Below, one piece after another: positions 9,444 through 20,577 of a stretch of DNA of 64,000 nt (its first letter is position 1; each line of letters opens with the position of its first letter). The notes beneath the pieces were generated by a model. It was not told the DNA's origin. It did no database searches and saw nothing but the letters and a program-made list of their open reading frames with translations. The DNA comes from Agaribacter marinus (GTDB lineage Bacteria > Pseudomonadota > Gammaproteobacteria > Enterobacterales > Alteromonadaceae). Position numbers and translations under genes: made by a program. The stretch is taken from NCBI RefSeq assembly GCF_030160655.1, contig NZ_BSOT01000006.1, positions 434,001 to 498,000 on the forward strand. The letters are read 5' to 3'.

Positions 9444-10972
9444 GTGAATCAAGATATAAACAAAACACCATTATGGTACAAGGTACCATGTCTGACGCGG
9501 GCAAGAGTATGCTTGTGGCTGCACTGTGCCGCTGTCTAAAAAATAAAGGTTACAATGTGGCGCCTTTTAAGCCGCAGAATATGGCCTTAAATAGTGCAGT
9601 CACTGCAGAGGGCGGCGAAATCGGACGTGCGCAAGCCGTACAGGCAAAAGCGGCGGGTATTGTCCCTCATGTGGATATGAATCCGATATTGTTAAAACCA
9701 TCTACTGATACTGGCGCGCAGGTAATTGTGCATGGGAAGGCTATTGGTGATATGCAAGCAGGGCCTTATCACGCGTATAAAACCAAAGCGATGAGTGCAG
9801 TGATTGAATCTCACGCACGTTTAAGGTCTCAGTATGACGTCGTTGTTGTTGAAGGGGCGGGAAGTCCTGCTGAAATTAACTTACGCGATAGAGACATCGC
9901 GAATATGGGCTTTGCAGAAGCAGTGGACTGCCCCGTGATTTTGATTGCTGATATTGACCGCGGGGGTGTGTTTGCGCAATTAGTCGGGACCCTCGATTTA
10001 CTCTCTGCTTCGGAACGCGCGCGGGTAGTTGGTTTTGTCATTAATAAGTTTCGTGGCGATATCTCATTGTTGACATCAGGCCTCGATTGGTTAGAGGCAC
10101 GAACAGAAAAACCAGTACTTGGCGTGTTGCCATATCTTCATAATTTACAGCTTGCCGCCGAAGATGCCATTCAAGTTGAGCAGAAGGTCTCTAAGGTAAA
10201 ACTGAAGGTTGTGGTGCCAGTGTTTAGTCGGATTAGTAATCACACTGACTTCGATACCTTGCGTTTACATCCCGAAGTAGATTTGCAACTGGTGCCTCAG
10301 GGTAGCCCGCTACCGCCTGCTGATCTAATTATTTTACCTGGTAGTAAAAATGTGCGAGCAGACTTGCTTATGCTTAAAGCGCAATCCTGGCAACAGGATA
10401 TTCAGCGCCATTTGCGATATGGCGGCAAGGTGCTTGGCATATGTGGTGGGTATCAAATGTTAGGTGAATCAGTGAGTGACCCAAAAGGTATTGAAGGCAA
10501 TCCCGGTGTTAGTGAGGGCTTAGGGTATTTGCCAATTTCTACGGTGCTTAAGGCAGAAAAACAACTCACACAAGACAGCGGTGTGTTGTGCTTGTCTGCA
10601 AGCAACCAAATGCCTATGCCTAAGGTGCAGATAAAAGGCTATCAGATACATGCAGGTGTTTCCCGTAAAACAGCGATGGTTAGTCCGTTTTGTCTGCTCA
10701 ATGGTGACAACAGTGCGGGTGAGGAAGGTAAGTGCAAGGAAGATGGTTGCGTCTCGGCAGACAATCAAGTCGCAGGGTCGTATTTACATGGCTTGTTTGA
10801 TGAGCCTGAAGCGATGCAGCACATTTTATGCTGGGCCGGCGCAAACACACAATTGATGGAAGATTATGATTCGCAACAAGAAAAAGAGATTAAACGCATT
10901 GCCGATATGACTGAAAAATACTTGGATTGGCAGCGACTTCAACAATATTTACCGGGGCTTACAGGAGATTAA
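9440..10972 (+). CDS. cobQ: Cobyric acid synthase CobQ (CbiP)
   Basis: CobQ amidates four side chains of adenosylcobyrinate a,c-diamide with glutamine and ATP. The 510-aa protein has the N-terminal dethiobiotin-synthetase-like ATPase ([22 protein letters not shown]) and a C-terminal glutamine amidotransferase with the nucleophile in [10 protein letters not shown] and the His in [11 protein letters not shown]. The TTG start overlaps the cobC stop (TTGA); an in-frame ATG at 9473 is an alternative. Its presence implies use of corrinoid precursors earlier than cobinamide, yet no corrin-ring pathway is in the window. Confidence 0.94.
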   Translation: MSESRYKQNTIMVQGTMSDAGKSMLVAALCRCLKNKGYNVAPFKPQNMALNSAVTAEGGEIGRAQAVQAKAAGIVPHVDMNPILLKPSTDTGAQVIVHGKAIGDMQAGPYHAYKTKAMSAVIESHARLRSQYDVVVVEGAGSPAEINLRDRDIANMGFAEAVDCPVILIADIDRGGVFAQLVGTLDLLSASERARVVGFVINKFRGDISLLTSGLDWLEARTEKPVLGVLPYLHNLQLAAEDAIQVEQKVSKVKLKVVVPVFSRISNHTDFDTLRLHPEVDLQLVPQGSPLPPADLIILPGSKNVRADLLMLKAQSWQQDIQRHLRYGGKVLGICGGYQMLGESVSDPKGIEGNPGVSEGLGYLPISTVLKAEKQLTQDSGVLCLSASNQMPMPKVQIKGYQIHAGVSRKTAMVSPFCLLNGDNSAGEEGKCKEDGCVSADNQVAGSYLHGLFDEPEAMQHILCWAGANTQLMEDYDSQQEKEIKRIADMTEKYLDWQRLQQYLPGLTGD

Positions 10973-10973
10973 C

Positions 10974-11588
10974 ATGAGCAATGATGACAACGCGCAGAAA
11001 AGTAAAGAGAAGCACCGAGAGAGGATGCAAGAACACAAAGCCAAGGTAGATGAGCGTATTGCGCAAGCGCAAGAAGAACGTGGTATTTTAATTGTTCTCA
11101 CCGGCAATGGGAAAGGTAAATCAACCTCGGGTTTTGGTACTGTTGCCCGTGCGGTAGGACATGGCTTAAGCGCCGCCGTTGTGCAATTTGTGAAAGGCAC
11201 GTGGCCTTGTGGAGAGCGTGATTTATTGCAAAAGTGTGAAGTTCCATTTCACGTAATGGGTACAGGCTTCACTTGGGAGACACAAGACAAAGACACCGAT
11301 ATTAAGGCTGCAAAGGCGGCGTGGGAACAAGCAAAAATTTGGCTTGCTGACTCTTCTATTGATGTGGTGTTATTGGATGAAATTACCTATATGATTACCT
11401 ACAAATATCTTGATTTAGACGATGTATTGCAAGCTTTCGAGAATAGGCCTAAAGACCAGAGTGTTATCGTGACTGGGCGAGCTTGTCATCGAGCGATAGC
11501 TGAAATGGCAGATACGGTAAGTGAAGTAAAACCAGTAAAACACGCGTTTGATAACGGCATTAAAGCACAAAAAGGTATTGATTGGTGA
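10974..11588 (+). CDS. cobO: Cob(I)alamin adenosyltransferase CobO/BtuR
   Basis: This 204-aa cytoplasmic enzyme moves the adenosyl group of ATP to reduced corrinoids. The unusual P-loop GNGKGKSTSGFGT and the LDEITYMITY segment mark the CobA/CobO/BtuR family. The N-terminal 35 residues are a charged, Lys/Glu-rich helix, common in this family. The ATG follows the cobQ stop by one base and its own stop overlaps the btuF start. Confidence 0.95.
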   Translation: MSNDDNAQKSKEKHRERMQEHKAKVDERIAQAQEERGILIVLTGNGKGKSTSGFGTVARAVGHGLSAAVVQFVKGTWPCGERDLLQKCEVPFHVMGTGFTWETQDKDTDIKAAKAAWEQAKIWLADSSIDVVLLDEITYMITYKYLDLDDVLQAFENRPKDQSVIVTGRACHRAIAEMADTVSEVKPVKHAFDNGIKAQKGIDW

Positions 11589-12496
11589 TGGCATTATGGT
11601 TTAACAATATTCGTAGGCTTAGCACATGGATGCTGCTGCTTCTGTATACTGTCAATTGCCAAGCGTCTGACAACACGCCTGTTAGTCCTGATGACCTTGC
11701 AAAACAATCATTACGTTTTATTGTTTTAGCACCGCATATTGTTGAGTCTATGTATGAAATTGGCGCAGGCCAACAAATTATTGGTACAACGGAACACGCC
11801 GATTTTCCAAAAGACGCTGAGGCAATCCCAAGAATAGGCAACTACGCCCGATTGCAAGTTGAGAGAATTTTGCAACTACGCCCTGATGCCGTGATTGCAT
11901 GGCAAACCGGTAATCCTATGGAAGACCTTGCGCGCCTCGAAAAATATAACATTAAGGTAGTGTATTCTCATCCAACTAAGCTCGAAGACGTGGCGACCGA
12001 AATTAGAATGTTAGGTGAGTTGACGGGGCGAAGTACTGCCGCTGAGCGGATTGCAAGTCGGTATTTGGTGCGATTAAATGAGATTAAAACGCAATACCAA
12101 AATGCAGCCCCAATTTCTGTATTTTATGAGCTTTGGTCTCGGCCGCTTCGTACCGTTGCAGGGCAAGCATGGCCGCAACAACAAGTTGCGCTTTGTGGCG
12201 GCAATAACCCGTTTGTAAATGCGACCGAAGATTACCCTCAAGTGTCTTTAGAAAAAGTAATTGCTTACAAACCTCAAGTGATTATTCAACCAAGTCCTCA
12301 TAGTGGTGAAAGCCCAGACGGTATCGATTGGCAGCAGTGGCACGAGATTCCAGCGGTTAAACACAAGCAAATATTGCATCCGAATTCTGACAAAGTACAT
12401 CGTATGACAACACGGATGTTGGATGAAATTACCCTACTGTGTGAGCAAATAGCGGCGGCAAGAACACTTTATACTGCGCAAAATGAAGCTAAATAA
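11588..12496 (+). CDS. btuF: Periplasmic cobalamin-binding protein BtuF
   Basis: This cluster A-I binding protein (about 302 aa) captures cobalamin in the periplasm and hands it to BtuCD. It has an N-terminal hydrophobic signal (LSTWMLLLLYTVNCQAS) and the BtuF/TroA-like pattern RFIVLAPHIVESMYEIGAG and QLRPDAVIAW. In-frame TTG (11582) and GTG (11585) starts lie just upstream; the ATG at 11588 shares its first base with the cobO stop and is preferred. It closes the first riboswitch-controlled operon. Confidence 0.9.
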   Translation: MALWFNNIRRLSTWMLLLLYTVNCQASDNTPVSPDDLAKQSLRFIVLAPHIVESMYEIGAGQQIIGTTEHADFPKDAEAIPRIGNYARLQVERILQLRPDAVIAWQTGNPMEDLARLEKYNIKVVYSHPTKLEDVATEIRMLGELTGRSTAAERIASRYLVRLNEIKTQYQNAAPISVFYELWSRPLRTVAGQAWPQQQVALCGGNNPFVNATEDYPQVSLEKVIAYKPQVIIQPSPHSGESPDGIDWQQWHEIPAVKHKQILHPNSDKVHRMTTRMLDEITLLCEQIAAARTLYTAQNEAK

Positions 12497-12624
12497 AGCC
12501 CTTCCAAAACTAGCGGCGGACGTTCAAGTAGACAGAAGGTTGACGCAAATATAAGCGAATGGATGTGAGTGCCGTTAGAACTGCATTGACTTTCTGCGCC
12601 TAGATTTGTATTGTTCGCGCGCTG

Positions 12625-12795
12625 TTTAAGGTGCCTGTCGATTGTCATACCAAGATCATCGGGACAGGGTAAACGGGAAGTGTGGTATTGCTGAACAAAT
12701 TTGGTCTGTTTAACGTGAATCCACCGCTGCCCCCGCAACGGTAACACCATTCTAATTGTCCTATTGAATGGTTAGCCCGATACCGGCCTAAGACG
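12625..12795 (+). promoter_or_regulatory. Second cobalamin riboswitch, upstream of btuB
   Basis: The B12 box core at about 12724-12743 contains GCTGCCCCCGCAACGGTAA, with ACGGGAAG at 12674-12681 upstream and AGCCCGATACCGGCCT at 12773-12788 downstream, in the order of a cobalamin element. It lies about 225 bases before btuB and should limit receptor synthesis when AdoCbl is high. An imperfect stem around GAAGC..GCTTC at 12857-12873 may belong to the expression platform. The remainder of the 12497-13020 gap shows no gene. Confidence 0.9.
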
Positions 12796-13020
12796 CAATT
12801 TATCGCCAATAAGAGCACGTTATTGTAGGCGCTTATTATTGGCTTACCTTTTTGAATGAAGCGGAGGGCTTCATCGGAATTCACAGTTTTTCACATGCTA
12901 ACATTTGTTGAACTGTTCTCTCCTCATATAGAATATGTGAATGAGATGTGCCATTCATTTTTGTTTGGTGCTAGCTTTCCTTTTCCCTCCCTTGATCGTT
13001 ATTTTGATTAAGGAAGACAC

Positions 13021-14865
13021 ATGCAAGGCCGTAAATTATCGCTAGCCATTGGATTAGCATTATCATCTACTTATTTGTCTGCTGATGAATCTTCATCAGA
13101 AGATACTGTCGAAAAAATCGTTGTTGTATCAAGTCGAGTCGCGACCCCATTGCGAGAAGTCGCTACTTCGATATCCGTCGTCACGCAAGACGATATTGAG
13201 CGCCGTGGTTACATTAGTTTAGCTGACATACTCAAGGTACAACCGGGGGTAAATGCTACTAATAGCGGTGGTGTTGGCTCAACTTCTGCACTAAGAGTGC
13301 GGGGGGAAGAGGGCTATCGTACCTTAGTACGCGTTGACGGTGTTGATATTTCAGACCCAACGGGTACACAAGTGCAAACGCAAGTAGCGCATTTATTAAG
13401 TTCTAACATTACCCGAGTCGAAATTTTACGTGGTACACAAGGTTTAGTGTATGGCGCTGATGCAGGTGGTGTAATCAACATTCACACTGGGCAACAAAAT
13501 GAAGCGCTTTTTGGAAGTGTATCTGCTGAAGGCGGGCGTTTTGATACACGCAATATTGCCGGTGAAATTGGCGGCGGTTTAGGCGGCGTTGACTATTATG
13601 TTTCTGCGTCTGACTACAATACAAATGGCTTTAATTCCAGTGTGAATGACTTAATCGATGCTGACAGCGATGGCTATTCGAATACGACTATTCATGCGCG
13701 CTTTGGATACCAAATTAATGATGATTTACGGCTAGGTGTCGTTGCAAGGAGCAACGATGGCGAAGGTAAATTTGACAGTTGTGGGTTTGGTGCAAGCTTT
13801 AGCAATTTTTGCACAACTAATTTTCAGCAAAACAACCTTCGTATAAATGCAGAATATACACTTGGTAGCACCGAACATGAATTGGCCTTTGTTAAAACCC
13901 TAGTGGAAAGGGAAAACGTCAATCAGGGTGTATCAAGCTTTTTTACCAAGGGTCACGTCGAAAGAGTCGAATATGTCGGTAACGCCGATATTAGTGACAA
14001 TAGCCACGTAATTTGGGGCTTTGACTGGGAGCAGGAAGTCATTTCTTCCGCCAATCAAGCGCGTACGCAAAAAGGGTATTATCTTGAGTATCAAAGTGAA
14101 GTATTGAGTGATACTTTTGTCACCGCAGGCTTACGTTACGACGACAATGAAGATTTTGGTGAGCGGGTTAGTTACCGCTTAAGTGCAGCCAAATTATGGG
14201 AAGTAAAGGGTGGTGAACTGAAGTTGCGTGGGGCTTATGGGACTGGCTTTAGGGCACCGAGTATTTTTGAGATTGAATATAATCGAGGGCCATTTGCATT
14301 TGCGCCCGCGTCAGAAACCTCATTGAAAGAAGAGCAAACGAAAGGTTACGAGCTCGCAGTGGCTTATGCTACTGAGGCCGGATCTAGCTATGAAATCGTC
14401 TATTTCGACCAAAAAATTGAAGACAGTATCTTTTTCGATTTAGCGGGTTTTTCTGGGTATTTGCAAGACATTGGCACGTCATTCTCTGAGGGTGTTGAAC
14501 TCATCGTAAATCAGCAGCTTGCAGACGAACTAGTGCTCACCGCAAACTATACATATAACGACACCGAAGATACAGCGGGTGAGCAGCGTTTACGTCGGCC
14601 AGAACACTTGGCAAACATTGGTTTAAGTTATCAATTCGATCAGTTGAGCTTTGCGGCGAACATGCGTTTTGTTCGTGACTTTGTCGATGTTGGTACGGCG
14701 TTGCCTAATTACGACGTTGTGGATGTAAGCGCTAGGTATAAATTTGATAACGGCGTTAGCGTATTTGTCAGGGTTGAAAATGCTTTTGATACGGAATATC
14801 AAGATCTTGAAGCGTTTAACACCGCAGGATCAGCGTTAAATGTCGGTGTTAAATATAGCTTCTGA
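13021..14865 (+). CDS. btuB: TonB-dependent vitamin B12 receptor BtuB
   Basis: This 614-aa outer-membrane receptor takes up cobalamin using TonB energy. It has a signal peptide, a TonB-box-like EKIVVVSSR just after it, a plug domain (about 40-155, with VEILRGTQGLVYGADAGGVI), and a 22-strand barrel ending in the terminal aromatic YSF. The length equals that of typical BtuB. An AGGAAG ribosome site precedes the ATG. The upstream riboswitch makes the substrate assignment firm, although a related corrinoid could be the main ligand. Confidence 0.93.
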   Translation: MQGRKLSLAIGLALSSTYLSADESSSEDTVEKIVVVSSRVATPLREVATSISVVTQDDIERRGYISLADILKVQPGVNATNSGGVGSTSALRVRGEEGYRTLVRVDGVDISDPTGTQVQTQVAHLLSSNITRVEILRGTQGLVYGADAGGVINIHTGQQNEALFGSVSAEGGRFDTRNIAGEIGGGLGGVDYYVSASDYNTNGFNSSVNDLIDADSDGYSNTTIHARFGYQINDDLRLGVVARSNDGEGKFDSCGFGASFSNFCTTNFQQNNLRINAEYTLGSTEHELAFVKTLVERENVNQGVSSFFTKGHVERVEYVGNADISDNSHVIWGFDWEQEVISSANQARTQKGYYLEYQSEVLSDTFVTAGLRYDDNEDFGERVSYRLSAAKLWEVKGGELKLRGAYGTGFRAPSIFEIEYNRGPFAFAPASETSLKEEQTKGYELAVAYATEAGSSYEIVYFDQKIEDSIFFDLAGFSGYLQDIGTSFSEGVELIVNQQLADELVLTANYTYNDTEDTAGEQRLRRPEHLANIGLSYQFDQLSFAANMRFVRDFVDVGTALPNYDVVDVSARYKFDNGVSVFVRVENAFDTEYQDLEAFNTAGSALNVGVKYSF

Positions 14866-14897
14866 CAAAGTGATTGAGTGACACATAATAGTTTTTG

Positions 14898-14931
14898 AAG
14901 ATGCACAGCCATTGCTATGCATCTTTTTTTT
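14898..14931 (+). terminator. Rho-independent terminator after btuB
   Basis: AAGATGCA (14898-14905) pairs with TGCATCTT (14918-14925) and the stem continues inside with AGC/GCT around a CATT loop, followed by eight T residues. It closes the btuB transcript and separates the B12 block from the signalling genes. Confidence 0.88.
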
Positions 14932-15049
14932 CACTTGTTGCCAACTGTCCTTATACTTTCATATGAAAAAAAAGTTTGTAATATTGTAGACTCCTGTGTA
15001 TCAATAGCTTTCCATTTGTTAAGAATGTTTTTGATATTAAGGAGTTTTT

Positions 15050-16102
15050 TTGAAAAGCGGCAAAGATATACATATCCTTATTGTTGACGATGTATCCGAG
15101 AATATTCAGGTTGCGATGAATATTTTGAGGGAAGAAAGTTATATGTTTTCTTTTGCATCTGATGGTCAAGAAGCCCTCGAGTTAATAAAATGCAACTCCT
15201 TCGATTTAATTTTATTAGATATCATGATGCCCAAGGTGAATGGTTATGATGTGTGTCGTCAAATCAAAGAGATGGAGAACGTTAAAGATATACCGGTAAT
15301 ATTTTTGACGGCTAAAGCGGATGTAGATTCAATATCACAAGGTTTTTTGGCGGGGGGAGTCGACTATATCGTCAAGCCTTTTCATGCCAACGAGTTGCTC
15401 GTTAGAGTCAAAACACATGTTGAGCTAGCGTTGTCACGTAAAGCACTAAAAGAACATTCTGATGAAGTACAAACAAAAGCTCGGCTTCAAGCGGAGAGGC
15501 TGACAAAAGAGATTGAAGAAAATCAGTGTGAGATGATCTATATTCTGATGGAAGTTATGGAGTCTACATCTGATGAAACCGGACAGCATATTAAGCGAGT
15601 CGCAGATACTAGTAAGTTGCTAGCCCAATACGTTGACTATTTGAGTGACGAAGAAGTGAATGCTATCTTTTTAGCATCGCCTATGCATGATATTGGTAAA
15701 ATCGCGATACCCAAACATATTTTGCATAAACCTGGGCGCTTGACCGACGACGAAATGACCTTAATGAAAACGCATGCTGAAAAAGGGTATGACTTACTCA
15801 AAAATTCAAAGCGTCGTTTGACGACAGCGGCGGCCATTATTGCTCGCGAACACCATGAAAAATGGGATGGCAGCGGTTATCCAAGAGGACTAAAAGGCGA
15901 AGAAATACATATTTTTGGTCGAATTGTGGCGCTAGCGGATGTATTTGATGCGCTTACCCATAAACGTCAATATAAAAACGCATGGTCGGTAGAGGATGCC
16001 GTGGAGTATATTAAACAAAACAGCGGTATACATTTTGACCCATTTTTGGTGGAAGTCCTGGTAGAACATCTGCCAGAGTTTTTGGAAATAATGAAACAGT
16101 AA
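15050..16102 (+). CDS. Response regulator with HD-GYP domain (cyclic-di-GMP phosphodiesterase type)
   Basis: The 350-aa protein has an N-terminal receiver (about 5-122; phospho-acceptor Asp in [15 protein letters not shown]), a coiled linker, and a C-terminal HD-GYP domain (about 155-345) with [11 protein letters not shown], the HAEKGYDLL region and [16 protein letters not shown] proteins of this RpfG type usually hydrolyse cyclic-di-GMP. It begins at TTG, chosen because AAGGAG lies 7 bases upstream and no nearer ATG precedes the receiver. It ends one base before the hybrid kinase gene and is its likely partner. Confidence 0.92.
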   Translation: MKSGKDIHILIVDDVSENIQVAMNILREESYMFSFASDGQEALELIKCNSFDLILLDIMMPKVNGYDVCRQIKEMENVKDIPVIFLTAKADVDSISQGFLAGGVDYIVKPFHANELLVRVKTHVELALSRKALKEHSDEVQTKARLQAERLTKEIEENQCEMIYILMEVMESTSDETGQHIKRVADTSKLLAQYVDYLSDEEVNAIFLASPMHDIGKIAIPKHILHKPGRLTDDEMTLMKTHAEKGYDLLKNSKRRLTTAAAIIAREHHEKWDGSGYPRGLKGEEIHIFGRIVALADVFDALTHKRQYKNAWSVEDAVEYIKQNSGIHFDPFLVEVLVEHLPEFLEIMKQ

Positions 16103-16103
16103 G

Positions 16104-19100
16104 ATGCCATTTCGCTTTGCGTTTTGTTTACTTTTGCTCCTTATTTTGGGTTTTCAGCAAGCCGAGGCTCAACACTTGGCAAAAGTCCAACTTACTCAAC
16201 AAGAACAGGAGTGGATAGCCAACCATCAGCAGCTTGTTGTTGGTGGAAGTCCTGACTGGACGCCATTTAATTTCACCGATAAACAAGGCAATTATCAGGG
16301 CATCGCATGGGATTATTTGCAGTTGGTAGCAAAGAAAACTGGCTTGACCTACCGAGTAGTTATTGATGAATGGCACGTTAATTTAGCACGCGCAAAAAAT
16401 AATCAAGTCCAGATTTTGGGCGCCGTCTACAAAACCGAAGAAAGAGAAGCCTTTCTTAATTTTTCCCGCCCATATTTTGAAGCACTAGACTATTTTTTTG
16501 TTCGTAAAGATTTACAGGTCAATAGATTAGAAGATCTCAATGGTAAGCGTCTGGCACTGCCTTTAGGTTATGCGCATCGAAAAATAATCCAACGCCACTT
16601 TCCTGAAATTATAATTGTTGATGTACTTACCTTTGGGGAAGCCATTGATGCAGTGCTGGAAAATCGCGCAGATATACTGTTTGATACATATGGTGCGTTG
16701 ATATACACCTTAGATATCGAAGGTATTAATACTATTGTGCCTTTTAAATCAACTCGTCATTTAGGTAAGAACCCAATACACATTGCGTCTACTAAGGCAC
16801 ATCCTGAGTTGGCGAACATTATTCAAAAAGGGCTGGATGCAATTACTCCAGAGCAGCATAGAGAAATTTACAATCGTTGGTTTAGCCCCAATAGTCTTGC
16901 AGACACATCAACACAGTCGAAAGTAAGCGCTGAGTTTGGACAGGCAAAAAATCGTCTGAAGTTAACCGATGAACAGCATAAATGGATTCAGGAGCACCCG
17001 GTGATAAATGTGGCCGGCGACTACGCATGGGCACCTTTCGAATATCAAAATGAGCGAGGCGAACATGATGGCTTAAGTCATGACATGTTATTAGAAGTTG
17101 CCGCATTAACGGGCTTACAGTTTAGGTTTTCTAATGACGTTTGGGAAAGGGCATTGGTAAGCGTTGAACAGAAGCAAAGTGATTTATTAGCCGCTGCATT
17201 TAAAACGCCCGAACGTGAAAAGCACCTATTATTCTCAGTACCATACATAGATGTACTTAATTATTTTTTTATTCGAAGTGATATCGATATTTCCCGTATT
17301 GAGGAGCTGTCAGGGTATCGTTTAGCCATAATTCGTGACGCAGCTATGGAAGAAGAAATCCGTCAGCAAATCCCGGGAATAGAATTCATCTATGTAGAGT
17401 CGCCAGCGCAAGCGATACAGTATATATCTCAGAATAAAGCCGATGTGTTGTTTGATTCACATGCCGTTGTGATGTACTTGCTCGACAAAACACCACAAAG
17501 CAATATAGTGCCGCTTAAGACCTTGCCAAACCTCCCGATAAATTCGTTGCACATAGCGGTAAGAGACGATTATCAGCCCTTACTGGACATCATTAATTTG
17601 GCTTTGATTCAGATTGAGGATGATAGGTTTGACTACATGCTTGATAAATGGGGAATAAATCGACAATTAGGCGGTACGTCAAGAATAGCACTAAGCAAAG
17701 AAGAACAAGCTTGGTTATTGGAGCACAATGAATTTACGTTTGTAGCAGATCCAAGTTGGATGCCTTTCGAAGCCGTTGATCAGCAAGATCAGTATCAGGG
17801 CATGATGCCCGAGTACTATGATTTGGTGGCAAAAACCCTTGATATTACCTTTTCAAGAGTAAGCACTAATAGTTGGCAAGAAAGTACAAATCTGATGTTA
17901 ACAAAAAAAGTTAACATGGGGACTGCGGCAAGCACCTATAAACCTTATCAGGACCTACTATTTACTGACAGTTTCATCCAAAGCCCATTTGTAATTGTAA
18001 TGCAAAATGAGCACAAATATATCGATGATGTCAGTAAGTTGATGGACAAGCGAATAACGATAATTCACGATTATGCTAGTTCGGATGCATTGATAAATCG
18101 TTTTCCTGATAAGCAATTTCAGATTGTTTCATCCACCGATGTCGGCCTAGAAGACTTATATTTAGGTAAAACAGATGTGCTAATTAGTCCATTGGCGCAA
18201 GTAAATTACCTCATTGCCGAGAAAGGCTATAGCAGTTTACGCGTTGTGGGTAAAACAAACTACGATTTAGAGATTAGCTTTGCTATACAGCCTGAGTTTT
18301 CTGAGCTAGTGCCAATGATAAACAAGGTATTGGCGAGTATTAGTACCGTCGAAAAACAGCAGATTTTGGACAAATGGGGTGAGAAAGAATTACTGCTCAA
18401 GACGGATTATCAACTTATTTTTATCATTCTCGCAGTGGCCGTTGCCATTATTTCTTTTGTATTTTTTTGGAATAGGCGACTACAGTGTGAAATCCAACTG
18501 AGAACTCGTACTGAACTATCTTTAAAACAAAGTGAACGCAATTTATCTGTGGTTATCGATAATATTCCTGTGATCGTCTATGTGGTGGACGTGCAAACTG
18601 ATTTATTGCTTATGGCTAATGTAAACGCAATTAATGCATTGGGGATAGATGAAGCCAAGGTGCACTCTGTGATGGGCACGCAGTTTTATAACGGTGAAAC
18701 CGACAAAGTACTGGATCATCAAACGAAAATCTCAACTGTCGATGGTCAGAGTATTGAAGGGCTATTGTCTATTATTGCTATTCGGTATCAAAACAAAGAT
18801 GCCTTATTGCATATTATTGTAGATTTAAATGAACGGATTTCGATGGAAAGAGATCTACAGAAAGCAAAGAATCACGCCGAGCTAGCGAATAAGGCTAAAT
18901 CAGAGTTTCTAGCGAATATGAGCCACGAAATTCGTACGCCAATGAACGCGATAATTGGCTTTACGGAGCTGTTAGAAGAGCAAATTCAAGATACAAAGCT
19001 TACGTCATTTGTTAAAACCATTAAATCTGCCGGTAGTTCATTGTTATTGTTGATAAACGACATATTGGACTTGTCTAAGATTGAAGCCGGGAAGTTGAAT

Positions 19101-20303
19101 ATTTCGAAGGAAGTCTGTAATCCTCATAGTATTTTCGAAGATATTAGCAATGTATTTTCCATGAATGTGCGAAATAAAGGCTTAGACTTCATACTAAAAG
19201 TGGATGACCGAATTCCACATGCCTTATTGTTAGATTCTACGCGTATACGACAGGTATTATTTAATTTGGTCGGTAATGCGGTGAAGTTTACGGATACTGG
19301 CAGCATCACTTTGTTGGCCGCGGCCGAAAACAAAAATGACATTCACAGTACGGTCGATTTGCGCATTGATGTGCAAGATACCGGCATTGGCATTGAGCAA
19401 CATATGCTTGAACATATTTTTCAGAGTTTTCAGCAGCATGAAGGTCAAAGCGTAAGAAAATATGGTGGTACGGGGCTAGGCCTGAGCATTAGTAAACGCT
19501 TAGTCGAATTGATGGGCGGTAAAATTTTTGTCACTAGTCAGCCTGGCAATGGCGCTTGCTTTTCGGTGTTATTACGTGAAGTTGATATTATGGCGGTTAA
19601 AAGGGGGGAGTCTGAAGCCTCCATCGATCGACAGATGCCAAGTGTTGTTACGTTTAATAAGGCGCGTGTATTAGTGGTTGACGATATTGAGGATAACCGA
19701 AATCTGTTGATTGAAATTTTTAAAATGCTGAACATTGAATGTATGCAAGCATCTAACGGTCGACAAGCGGTAGAGATGGCCAACAAGCATAAGTTTGACT
19801 TAATTGTAATGGATATACGTATGCCGGTAATGGATGGCTATCAAGCCGCAAATGAAATAAATCAAACAAAACCTAATTTGCCAATAGTGGCACTTACTGC
19901 GTCAGTGATGCGAGATGATTACGAGCGTCAACGCCGAGAAAATTTTGTGGGTTATTTGCGTAAGCCGGTATTAAAAAAGGAACTCGTTGACGAGTTGAAG
20001 AAGTACCTTCCATACAGTCAAGTTGAGTTGCAAGACACGCAGACCAAAACTACCCAATTTGGCAAGGAACTTGTCATCGAATTGGCTAAAGACTACTTGG
20101 CGCAGTGCAGACAGTTAAGTCAAAGCAATAACTTACAAGAAATCGCAGCGTTTGCGAACGCGTTGATTGAATTAGCGAAAGCGCGTAAATCAGAGGCCCT
20201 CGAAACATATGCTAAGCAACTTGTTGAGTCGACAGATAATTTTAATATTGCTGAGATTAAATCGGCATTAAATCAATTTACTATTATGTGCACAGAGCAA
20301 TAA
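16104..20303 (+). CDS. BvgS-like hybrid sensor kinase with three periplasmic SBP_bac_3 modules
   Basis: The 1399-aa inner-membrane protein has a signal peptide, three tandem Venus-flytrap solute-binding domains (about 30-255, 285-510, 530-755; each opens with a WxPFE/N-type motif), one transmembrane helix (about 768-790), a PAS domain (about 815-905), HisKA with the phospho-His in [16 protein letters not shown] (about 937), an HATPase domain ([31 protein letters not shown]), and a receiver (about 1185-1300; Asp in [14 protein letters not shown]). The final 90 residues are helical but lack a clear Hpt phospho-His. Ligand is unknown. Final phosphate flow probably goes to the HD-GYP regulator encoded just upstream. 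Confidence 0.92.
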   Translation: MPFRFAFCLLLLLILGFQQAEAQHLAKVQLTQQEQEWIANHQQLVVGGSPDWTPFNFTDKQGNYQGIAWDYLQLVAKKTGLTYRVVIDEWHVNLARAKNNQVQILGAVYKTEEREAFLNFSRPYFEALDYFFVRKDLQVNRLEDLNGKRLALPLGYAHRKIIQRHFPEIIIVDVLTFGEAIDAVLENRADILFDTYGALIYTLDIEGINTIVPFKSTRHLGKNPIHIASTKAHPELANIIQKGLDAITPEQHREIYNRWFSPNSLADTSTQSKVSAEFGQAKNRLKLTDEQHKWIQEHPVINVAGDYAWAPFEYQNERGEHDGLSHDMLLEVAALTGLQFRFSNDVWERALVSVEQKQSDLLAAAFKTPEREKHLLFSVPYIDVLNYFFIRSDIDISRIEELSGYRLAIIRDAAMEEEIRQQIPGIEFIYVESPAQAIQYISQNKADVLFDSHAVVMYLLDKTPQSNIVPLKTLPNLPINSLHIAVRDDYQPLLDIINLALIQIEDDRFDYMLDKWGINRQLGGTSRIALSKEEQAWLLEHNEFTFVADPSWMPFEAVDQQDQYQGMMPEYYDLVAKTLDITFSRVSTNSWQESTNLMLTKKVNMGTAASTYKPYQDLLFTDSFIQSPFVIVMQNEHKYIDDVSKLMDKRITIIHDYASSDALINRFPDKQFQIVSSTDVGLEDLYLGKTDVLISPLAQVNYLIAEKGYSSLRVVGKTNYDLEISFAIQPEFSELVPMINKVLASISTVEKQQILDKWGEKELLLKTDYQLIFIILAVAVAIISFVFFWNRRLQCEIQLRTRTELSLKQSERNLSVVIDNIPVIVYVVDVQTDLLLMANVNAINALGIDEAKVHSVMGTQFYNGETDKVLDHQTKISTVDGQSIEGLLSIIAIRYQNKDALLHIIVDLNERISMERDLQKAKNHAELANKAKSEFLANMSHEIRTPMNAIIGFTELLEEQIQDTKLTSFVKTIKSAGSSLLLLINDILDLSKIEAGKLNISKEVCNPHSIFEDISNVFSMNVRNKGLDFILKVDDRIPHALLLDSTRIRQVLFNLVGNAVKFTDTGSITLLAAAENKNDIHSTVDLRIDVQDTGIGIEQHMLEHIFQSFQQHEGQSVRKYGGTGLGLSISKRLVELMGGKIFVTSQPGNGACFSVLLREVDIMAVKRGESEASIDRQMPSVVTFNKARVLVVDDIEDNRNLLIEIFKMLNIECMQASNGRQAVEMANKHKFDLIVMDIRMPVMDGYQAANEINQTKPNLPIVALTASVMRDDYERQRRENFVGYLRKPVLKKELVDELKKYLPYSQVELQDTQTKTTQFGKELVIELAKDYLAQCRQLSQSNNLQEIAAFANALIELAKARKSEALETYAKQLVESTDNFNIAEIKSALNQFTIMCTEQ

Positions 20304-20577
20304 TTTGCTCATTGTTAAAAATGTCTGTAGTTTGCAAATAAACCAAGCATGCCATCCATTTTGTCGACGAAATATTGATAAGACACAGTTATTAGAAAAA
20401 TTTCCACAACATGCAGTCATATTTCAGCGACTTGCGCACTAATAAGTTGTGTTAAACGTTATTTTACTTGTTGATTTTGAGTAGACCTGCTAACTTTTTG
20501 AGTGCGGACAAAAATTATACAGCTCACAAACAACTACTGCGGTCTTAAATGCAATACACCAAAAAAGGAATGAGATA

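Noticed and set aside
20038-20303. Hpt domain at the end of the BvgS-like kinase
   Set aside because: The region is helical but lacks the HxLKG-type phospho-histidine motif, so it is not called as a working phosphotransfer domain.
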